Shown: positions 16,178 through 23,005 of the stretch, piece after piece | Layout: the number at the start of each line of letters is the position of its first letter | Position numbering within the stretch: position 1 is the stretch's first letter | Assembly (NCBI GenBank): GCA_947628885.1 | Contig: CANRBO010000004.1 | Span: 1-23,005, forward strand | Direction: 5' to 3' | From: an uncultured Clostridia bacterium | GTDB taxonomy: Bacteria; Bacillota; Clostridia; TANB77; CAG-508 | Length of the DNA: 23,005 nucleotides | Notes under the pieces: model-generated | What the model saw: only the letters and a program-made list of their open reading frames with translations | What the model was told of the DNA's origin: nothing | Databases searched by the model: none | Translations under genes and position numbers: made by a program

Positions 16178-17010
16178 TAAAAATGTTTAAGATGTTAGGA
16201 AAAGATTTGCCTGGCAAAGTAGCTGTAAAAGTTCACTCAGGCGAAGAAGGCAATCAGAATTATCTTAGACCAGAATTCATGAAGGAAATGGTTGATTATG
16301 TTAACGGAACAATAGTTGAGTGCAACACAGCTTATGAAGGAGAGAGAAATTATTCTGATAAGCATAAAAAATTGCTTGAAAATCATGGCTGGAGCAAATA
16401 TTTCAATGTAGACCTTTTGGATGAAGAAGGTCCTGATTTAGAACTTGCAATTCCTAATGGAAAAATTTTAAAACAAAATTATGTAGGAAAAGATATAGTA
16501 AATTATGATTCTATGTTAGTATTATCACATTTTAAAGGACATCCAATGGGTGGATACGGCGGAGCTTTAAAACAACTTTCTATTGGTTGTGGTTCATCTG
16601 CAGGAAAAACATGGATTCACTCAGCTGGAAAAGAAAAAGAACAAACAAAACTATGGGATAATTTACCACAACAAGATGAATTCTTAGAGTCAATGGCTGA
16701 TGCCGCAAGCTCTGTTGTAGAATATTTTAAAGGAAATATGGCATTTATTAATGTTATGTGCAATATGTCTGTTGACTGCGACTGTTGCAGTGTAGCAGAA
16801 GATCCATGTATGAAAGATATAGGAATATTGTCATCAACAGACCCAGTCGCAATAGATCAAGCATGTATTGATTTAGTAAAGAATTCAGATGACCCAGGAA
16901 GAGATCATCTATTAGAAAGAATTAACTCAAGACATGGAACTCATACAATAGATGCTGCTGCAGAGTTAGGATTTGGAACAAAAGAGTATGAATTAATAGA
17001 AGTTGAATAA
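16126..17010 (+). CDS. DUF362 domain protein
   Basis: The 294-aa protein matches the DUF362 pattern: AVKVHSGEEGN near the N-terminus, SHFKGHPMGGYGGALKQLSIGCGSSAGK in the middle, and a C-terminal segment CNMSVDCDCCSVAEDPC followed by DIGILSSTDPVAIDQA. Some family members carry an added 4Fe-4S ferredoxin part (CxxCxxCxxxC); none is seen here, and the five clustered cysteines may bind a metal. The biochemical role of the family is not settled. No signal peptide is visible, so it is likely cytoplasmic. The start has an AAAGGGAAAG site about 10 nt upstream. Its stop is 27 nt from the next gene, so it is probably the first gene of a three-gene operon. Confidence 0.88.
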   Translation: MEKAKVYFTREITPKNVVKMFKMLGKDLPGKVAVKVHSGEEGNQNYLRPEFMKEMVDYVNGTIVECNTAYEGERNYSDKHKKLLENHGWSKYFNVDLLDEEGPDLELAIPNGKILKQNYVGKDIVNYDSMLVLSHFKGHPMGGYGGALKQLSIGCGSSAGKTWIHSAGKEKEQTKLWDNLPQQDEFLESMADAASSVVEYFKGNMAFINVMCNMSVDCDCCSVAEDPCMKDIGILSSTDPVAIDQACIDLVKNSDDPGRDHLLERINSRHGTHTIDAAAELGFGTKEYELIEVE

Positions 17011-17037
17011 TTTATGCTCGTAAGTCAGGAGTAAGAA

Positions 17038-18678
17038 TTGAAAAAATTTATTAGCATAATAGGAATAATCTGTTTAGCAATAATAGTTATATTAAATGTA
17101 CTATTTATTGCTAAACTAGATAATTCCGAGCATATTAATATAGAATTTAATAATGTTATTTATATTGTAGGATTAATATTGATTGGAATATTAATCTATT
17201 TTATAACCAGTAAGATAGATAGATGCTTATTTGAAGAAAATGATGATGTTAAAAACGAGACAGTAATAAATAATAAAAATGGTGATATAAAAAGCGAAAC
17301 AGCATCAAATATTGAAAATCGTGATATTGAAAGTGAAGCGGTATCAAGTAACAAAAATAGTGCTATAAAAGGCAAAACGGTAAATAGTAATGCCCAAAAA
17401 AGAAAACTAAGAAAAATATTATTTATAACAGCTTTAATTATATATGCTATTTTTAATATTGTATGGGCGATTGTCATAAGACCACCAGTAGTTGGAGACC
17501 AAATTCATGGAGCTAATTTAGCACAGACTATGTACAGGGGAAATGTTGAAGAATTCTTGCCAAACGGAACGTATGCAGGGATTCCTTTAAGCGAGTATAT
17601 TCAATCATATCATCAACAGATAACTCTTGCTTTTGTGTATAGTATATTTTTTAGAATAATACATTTTGATGTGATAGAAGTGCTAAAGGTATTAAATATA
17701 CTTGCAAATATTCTAACAGTTGTTGCCATATATAAAATTGGAAAACAACTATCGAAACAATACAAAATAAATAATGTGCTATTATTAACGTTGATATTAA
17801 CATTTTTCTCATTACCAATGCTAAATACATTTATTTATGGGGATTTGCCAAGCATAGCACTTTGTCTATTTTCAGTATATTTTATGATGAAATACACTGA
17901 AAATAAACAAGTAAAATATATTATTGGTGCATCTTTATTTATGATGCTAGCATATATGCTAAGGATGAATAGTTTAATATTTATCATAGCAACAGTAATA
18001 TATCTAATACTGAACTTATTCAAACGAAAAGGAACGATTAAAGAAAATGCAATAAGTATTTTGTTAATATTTATGTATTTGGTAATCTCAATAGTTCCTT
18101 CAAATCTAGTAGAAAACTACTATTTGAGCAAATATGATTTAGATAAAACTAAAGCATATCCAAAAATAAGTTATATATTAATGGCAATGGAAGAAGGACC
18201 AAGAGCCAATGGCTGGTATAATGAAGCAATAGGAGAAAATGCACTGAAAAATCCGGAAAATGCAAAAGCAGAGTATCCAAACAAAATAAAAGAAAGATTA
18301 CAGTATTTCGCTAACAACTTAGGATATACATTTAATTTTTATACTATGAAAATAGCTTCAATGTGGAGTGAAAATACATATTCAGCAGTATGGAATAATA
18401 GAGTGGATTATGTATCATTAGATAATTTGAATAATCCTCTAGCATTTTATCAAAAAGTATTGCTGATAATAACCTGTTTATGTAGCATAATTGTCTTAGT
18501 ACAAAATAGAAAAAATATTTCATTAGAGATAATTTTTTTAATATTAATTTTTATAGGAGGTTTTTTATTTCATATTTTATGGGAGGCAAAATCAAGATAC
18601 ATACTTCCATATATAGTAATATTGATACCAGTAGCATCAATATATATAAATAAATATAAAAGAAAAAAATCGGATTAA
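17038..18678 (+). CDS. GT-C-like multi-pass membrane glycosyltransferase
   Basis: The 546-aa protein has two N-terminal membrane helices (about 4-26 and 40-58), a polar linker, then about nine more helices. After the helix at 127-146 comes the loop RPPVVGDQIHGANLA; an acidic residue in the first large outer loop is where GT-C enzymes hold their catalytic acid. This would place it near GT39-type enzymes that use a lipid-linked sugar, but the exact family is uncertain. The start is TTG, supported by AGGAG (17027-17031) 6 nt upstream. The linker holds three 13-residue repeats (78-116), each about NNKNxDIKSETVS. It lies between DUF362 and MMPL genes, 27 and 36 nt apart, and may glycosylate an envelope polymer or lipid. 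Confidence 0.75.
   Translation: MKKFISIIGIICLAIIVILNVLFIAKLDNSEHINIEFNNVIYIVGLILIGILIYFITSKIDRCLFEENDDVKNETVINNKNGDIKSETASNIENRDIESEAVSSNKNSAIKGKTVNSNAQKRKLRKILFITALIIYAIFNIVWAIVIRPPVVGDQIHGANLAQTMYRGNVEEFLPNGTYAGIPLSEYIQSYHQQITLAFVYSIFFRIIHFDVIEVLKVLNILANILTVVAIYKIGKQLSKQYKINNVLLLTLILTFFSLPMLNTFIYGDLPSIALCLFSVYFMMKYTENKQVKYIIGASLFMMLAYMLRMNSLIFIIATVIYLILNLFKRKGTIKENAISILLIFMYLVISIVPSNLVENYYLSKYDLDKTKAYPKISYILMAMEEGPRANGWYNEAIGENALKNPENAKAEYPNKIKERLQYFANNLGYTFNFYTMKIASMWSENTYSAVWNNRVDYVSLDNLNNPLAFYQKVLLIITCLCSIIVLVQNRKNISLEIIFLILIFIGGFLFHILWEAKSRYILPYIVILIPVASIYINKYKRKKSD
17269..17385 (+). repeat. Three in-frame 39-bp direct repeats in the glycosyltransferase linker
   Basis: Each unit encodes 13 residues: NNKNGDIKSETAS, NIENRDIESEAVS, SNKNSAIKGKTVN, with a partial unit before (VKNETVI). 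The copies have diverged, so the expansion is not recent. The repeats lie in a cytoplasmic or linker segment between membrane helices 2 and 3. Confidence 0.75.
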
Positions 18679-18714
18679 TTGTTTTATTGTGCTATTGAAA
18701 GGAAGATAAGAATA

Positions 18715-21700
18715 ATGAAAAAGATTACTGATTTTATCATAAACAAAAGAAACTATATATTAATTTTATTTATTATTTTATCTATAGTATGTGCAATATT
18801 ATCTAACAAAGTACAAATTAATGATGATATTACAAAATATTTGCCAAGTACATCAGAAACAAGACAAGGCATGGACATAATGGAATCTGAGTTTTCAGAG
18901 AAGGAAAATTCAAGTTCATTTAATTTAATGATAAAAAATCTAAGCCCTGAAGAAAAGAGCAAGATATTAGAAGAAATTACCCACATCCAAGGTGTGGATT
19001 CTGTGGATTATGACGAAACAGAAAAGTACAATAAAGATAATTACACACTCTATACTATTAATGTAAACTCAAAAGCTGACTCGGAAATCGCAACAAATGT
19101 ATATAAAGAAGTAACTGAAAAATATAAGGATTATGAGATTGAAACAGACGGAGAAATCTCAAATCAAAATATGGTAATACTTCCAATGTGGATTATGGTC
19201 GTAGCTGTATTGGGAGTATTGATAATATTGCTATTTATGTGTGAATCATACATAGAGCCAATATTATTTTTGGTATCGATTCTAATAGCCATACTTTTAA
19301 ATAGTGGAACAAATATAATATTTAAAGAAATATCAAATATTACAAGTTCTATCTCAGCCATTTTACAATTAGCATTATCAATGGATTACTCAATCATGCT
19401 AATGGATAGATTTAGACAAGAAAAAGAAAATGAGCCTGATAAAGTAAAAGCAATGAAAAAATCTTTGTATCAAGCACTTAGATCTATTTCCGGAAGCTCA
19501 GTAACAACAATAGTAGGATTGGTATGCTTAGTATTTATGAGTTTTACAATTGGAAGAGATTTAGGATTAGTATTAGCTAAAGGCGTATTGTTTAGCTTGC
19601 TTAGTATATTCTGCGTGTTACCAGGATTAATACTTTTATTTGATAATCTAATCACAAAAACAAAAAAGAAAAGTCCAAATTTAAGATTAAACAAAATAGG
19701 TTCTGTAAGCAATAAATTAAGATATGTGCTAACAGCTTTATTTGTAGTAGTTTTTGTAGGAAGCTATCTGCTAAAAGGCAATTTGAACATTTTATTTACT
19801 GCATCAGAAAATGATGAAGTATCAAAAGTATTCGGCAAAAATAATCAGATAGCGATAATTTATAAAAATGAAGATGAAGAAAAAGTCGCTAAACATCTAG
19901 GTGAAATAGAAAGTAAAGAAAAAGTAGATGAAGTATTAGCTTATGGAAATACAATAAATGAAGAATTAAATAAAGATGAATTAGTAGGCAAATTAAAAGA
20001 TTTAGGATCTGATGTAGACATAGAAGATTATCTTCTAAAGATAGTTTATTATAAATATTATAATCCAAGTGAAGATAATAAAATATCATTTGAACAATTA
20101 ATAAACTTTATCCAAAATGATGTATATAGCAATGAAAAAACTAATGAACAAATAAGTGAAGACATGAAAAGTCAAATTGATAGACTTTCAAATTTCACAA
20201 ATCAAAATCTTGTAAATAAGCAGAATTCAAAGTCAACAATTGCAAGCATATTAGAAATGGATAAATCGCAGGTAGAAGATATTTTAACTTATTATAATTC
20301 AAAAAATAATAATGCAAAGATAACACTAAATGAATTTGTAAAATTCATGAATAACACAGTTTTAAAAGATAGTAATTATTCAAAAAAGATTAGTCAGCAA
20401 AATAGAGAAAGTTTAAGGAAATTAAGCAAATTCGTAAATGCAAACACAGTTAATGCAAAGTATGAAAGCGGGGAAATAGCAAGCTTATTTGAAATGCCTG
20501 AAAACGATTTGAAGGAATTATACACATATTATATCTTATCGCAGGAAATTGATGTAAAGCTATCACTTGAAGAATTTGCAGATTTTGTAACTACAGATAT
20601 ATTAACAGACGAGAAATATGCCGGAATGTTTGAAACGGAAAATATCAGTAATATACAAATAATAAAAAAGTATAGTGATATAGATTTTATAACAAAAAGC
20701 ATGACAACAGAAGAATTAGCACAATTATTTGATATACCTGAAATGTATGTACAACAGTTATTAATGATAGCAAGCATGAACTCAGAAAATGCTAACGAAG
20801 GAACTGAAAAGGACACTACAAAAGCAACACCTTATGAATTAGTAAATATAATATTAAATTATAAAGATAAATTAGGAAATCTGATTAAAGAAGAACAAAT
20901 AAGCAGGTTGCAATTATTAAATAATATAATGAATAGCAGTCTAAATGGTATAGAATATAGCTATGACGAACTAGCACAATTTTTAAATATTGAAGAAACT
21001 AGCATAAAACAAATATATAGTTTGTATAAAGCAAAAAACACAAAACTAACATTAACACCATTAGAATTCGTAAACTTTGTACTTGGCCACCAAAATGATG
21101 AAATGTTAAAAGAAAGAATAAATACAGAAACAGCCAAAGAGCTAACACTATTAAAATCAGTAATTGCAGGCGTAGCAAATGGTACTAAATATTCAAGTGC
21201 AAGTTTAAGCTCTTTGCTAGAAATAAATAAATCAGATGTGGACTTGGTATATGGACTATATACCACGAAAAACAACCCAAATCAAACTATATCATTAAAT
21301 ACAATGGTAAATTTTCTAGTATCAGATGTGATGAATAATAACGAATACTCAAGCAGTTTTGATGAAAATACAAAAACAAGATTGCAAACATTACAAACCA
21401 TAATCCAAGAAAGTAAAAATGGAACACAATACACAAAAGAAGAAATGATAAACATATTAAGCAAATTATCCAATGACATAGAAAATGATAAATTCGAATT
21501 AGCATATTTGTATTATGGAAGCGCAAATGAGTATAATAATGATTGGAAGCTAACGATTGAGCAATTTGTAAACTATATAAATAATGATATATTACAAGAA
21601 AGTAAATTCAGCAATTTTATAGATGAGCAAATGAAAAAGGACATAGTTGACAGCAAAAAAACAATTGACGAATCGAAAGATTTGCTTGTAGGAAAAGAAT

Positions 21701-22356
21701 ATTCACGACTTGTAATAAACTCAACATTAGAACCTGAAGCTGAAGAAACATTTGAATTCATACAAAAGCTCGAAGACGCATTATCTACAGATGTAAGTGA
21801 ATTCTATATAGTAGGAGATTCGCCAATGGCTTATGAAATGAGCAAAACATTTGGAAACGAATTCAACAAAATCTCCATATTAACAATGATAGCAATATTT
21901 GTAGTAGTAGTATTTACATTTAAGTCATTGATAATCCCAATAGGATTAGTAGGAATCATACAATGCGCAGTATACACAATCATGGGAATATTATCACTAT
22001 CAGGCGGAGAAGTATATTTTATAGCATTATTAATCGTACAAAGTATATTAATGGGTGCAACTATTGACTACGCAATTTTGTATACATCATATTATTTGGA
22101 AAAAAGAAAAACGATGAACAGAAAAGAAGCAATTATAGAAGCATATAATTCATCAATAAACACAATACTAACATCAGGAGCAATATTAGTTATAGTAACA
22201 TTTATAGTTGGAATATTTGCAGAATCAATCACTTCAAAAATATGCTTAACATTGTCGCAAGGTACGCTATGCTCAATAATATTGATATTAGTATTTTTAC
22301 CAGCTATATTGGGAACGTGTGATAAAATATTTATAAGACGTAATAAGAAAAAATAA
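18715..22356 (+). CDS. MMPL/RND-family transporter with large helical repeat insertion
   Basis: The 1213-aa protein has the twin layout of MMPL transporters: TM1 (about 14-30), outer loop 1, TM2-6 (158-325), TM7 (336-353), outer loop 2, TM8-12 (1050-1205). The two half-sites expected to carry protons are LSMDYSIML (about 222) and GATIDYAILY (about 1114); both keep the Asp-Tyr pair. The second outer loop is very long because residues 456-985 consist of about 6.5 helical repeats of 75-88 residues. The family exports lipids or hydrophobic molecules, but this substrate is unknown. I chose ATG 18715 because AAAGGAAG lies about 9 nt upstream and MKKITDFIINKRN is a natural start. It is the last gene of the operon; no strong terminator directly follows. 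Confidence 0.92.
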   Translation: MKKITDFIINKRNYILILFIILSIVCAILSNKVQINDDITKYLPSTSETRQGMDIMESEFSEKENSSSFNLMIKNLSPEEKSKILEEITHIQGVDSVDYDETEKYNKDNYTLYTINVNSKADSEIATNVYKEVTEKYKDYEIETDGEISNQNMVILPMWIMVVAVLGVLIILLFMCESYIEPILFLVSILIAILLNSGTNIIFKEISNITSSISAILQLALSMDYSIMLMDRFRQEKENEPDKVKAMKKSLYQALRSISGSSVTTIVGLVCLVFMSFTIGRDLGLVLAKGVLFSLLSIFCVLPGLILLFDNLITKTKKKSPNLRLNKIGSVSNKLRYVLTALFVVVFVGSYLLKGNLNILFTASENDEVSKVFGKNNQIAIIYKNEDEEKVAKHLGEIESKEKVDEVLAYGNTINEELNKDELVGKLKDLGSDVDIEDYLLKIVYYKYYNPSEDNKISFEQLINFIQNDVYSNEKTNEQISEDMKSQIDRLSNFTNQNLVNKQNSKSTIASILEMDKSQVEDILTYYNSKNNNAKITLNEFVKFMNNTVLKDSNYSKKISQQNRESLRKLSKFVNANTVNAKYESGEIASLFEMPENDLKELYTYYILSQEIDVKLSLEEFADFVTTDILTDEKYAGMFETENISNIQIIKKYSDIDFITKSMTTEELAQLFDIPEMYVQQLLMIASMNSENANEGTEKDTTKATPYELVNIILNYKDKLGNLIKEEQISRLQLLNNIMNSSLNGIEYSYDELAQFLNIEETSIKQIYSLYKAKNTKLTLTPLEFVNFVLGHQNDEMLKERINTETAKELTLLKSVIAGVANGTKYSSASLSSLLEINKSDVDLVYGLYTTKNNPNQTISLNTMVNFLVSDVMNNNEYSSSFDENTKTRLQTLQTIIQESKNGTQYTKEEMINILSKLSNDIENDKFELAYLYYGSANEYNNDWKLTIEQFVNYINNDILQESKFSNFIDEQMKKDIVDSKKTIDESKDLLVGKEYSRLVINSTLEPEAEETFEFIQKLEDALSTDVSEFYIVGDSPMAYEMSKTFGNEFNKISILTMIAIFVVVVFTFKSLIIPIGLVGIIQCAVYTIMGILSLSGGEVYFIALLIVQSILMGATIDYAILYTSYYLEKRKTMNRKEAIIEAYNSSINTILTSGAILVIVTFIVGIFAESITSKICLTLSQGTLCSIILILVFLPAILGTCDKIFIRRNKKK

Positions 22357-22489
22357 ATGCAAATTTATAAAGTTGTATTGATTGCTATAAACGTCAAGTG
22401 AAAAGTCAAAATCAATTTGGTGTAAGGTAAATACAATTCCCATTGTTAGGTAAAAAGTAAAAAAGCAGTAAAAATAAATGCAAAAATCG

Positions 22490-22518
22490 TTGACAATGAT
22501 AACTAGGTATTGTAAAAT
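22490..22518 (+). promoter_or_regulatory. Strong promoter without a conventional downstream gene
   Basis: TTGACA (22490-22495) is a perfect -35 box, followed by a 17-nt spacer and TAAAAT (22513-22518). Transcription would start near 22525. Nothing else is seen between the MMPL stop and this site apart from a weak ATTGATT/AATCAAT dyad. Confidence 0.65.
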
Positions 22519-22524
22519 ATAAAT

Positions 22525-22866
<342 letters not shown>

Positions 22867-22932
22867 TTTGCGTTGTAACTCTAATATTTTAGATTAATAT
22901 AATTTCTAATCTTAAAAATATTATAGTCTTTG

Positions 22933-23005
22933 CGCCTTGCTGTCGCAAATTTCACAATGCCATGCGGCAAATAAATGAAATTTGCTTCAAGCGCCCTACG
23001 CTAAC
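22933..23005 (-). repeat. Dispersed folded intergenic repeat, copy 2 (cut by window edge)
   Basis: The reverse complement of this stretch matches 3356-3428 with scattered substitutions and short indels: GTTAGCG, AGGGCG, TTGAAGCAAATT, CATTTAT, TTGCCG, ATGGCAT and AATTTGCGACAGCAA are shared in order. In this copy the main stem is a perfect 10 bp (GCAAATTTCA with TGAAATTTGC), and the inner TGCC/GGCA hairpin is kept. The element continues beyond the window. Confidence 0.85.

Noticed and set aside
22883..22922. Second terminator-like hairpin before the right-edge repeat
   Set aside because: AATATTTTAGATTA pairs with its partner only with a 2-nt bulge and there is no clear T tract; it may be A-T-rich chance.

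Overview
The window is AT-rich (clearly below one-third G+C by eye), compact and Gram-positive in style: consensus sigma-A promoters with 17-bp spacers, strong purine-rich ribosome binding sites, and an ABC-F protein, AbrB-type regulators, an HD-GYP regulator and a clostridial MMPL protein. Together with a two-module, reductase-ended peptide synthetase and a CptIN-like type III toxin-antitoxin system, this suggests a Clostridia member, probably an uncultured gut one. That placement is inference; no rRNA or other phylogenetic marker is present.

Left part (1-4240): the 3' end of a gene, a gene start that breaks after 11 codons, a perfect 16-bp inverted repeat, then an AAA ATPase with a DUF4143-like C-terminal part and its own promoter. 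Next is an ABC-F ATPase whose leader carries a 10-codon ORF and two mutually exclusive hairpins. A folded, G+C-richer intergenic repeat follows; a diverged copy lies in inverted orientation at the right edge. Facing the ABC-F gene is a complete type III toxin-antitoxin module: promoter, RNA antitoxin with exact 45-nt tandem repeats, terminator, toxin endoribonuclease.

Middle (4330-14870, all minus strand): a 7TM-PAS sensor kinase and a REC-HD-GYP regulator form a two-gene signalling unit. Upstream of them is a large NRPS with order C-A-T-C-A-T-R, predicted to release a (probably N-acylated) dipeptide aldehyde. A one-base insertion in its first A domain splits it into two ORFs. No phosphopantetheinyl transferase lies in the window.

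Right part (14937-23005): a small acidic protein, a small XRE regulator facing away from an AbrB/zinc-ribbon regulator (with a perfect palindromic operator between them), then a three-gene plus-strand operon: DUF362 protein, GT-C-like membrane glycosyltransferase, and a 1213-aa MMPL/RND transporter whose second extracytoplasmic loop holds about 6.5 helical repeats of some 80 residues. The last 650 bases hold no conventional gene. They hold a strong promoter, a purine-rich leader, a (AG)17 microsatellite, an 11-bp palindrome and a terminator, which together look like a short transcription unit, possibly with a phase-variable small ORF.
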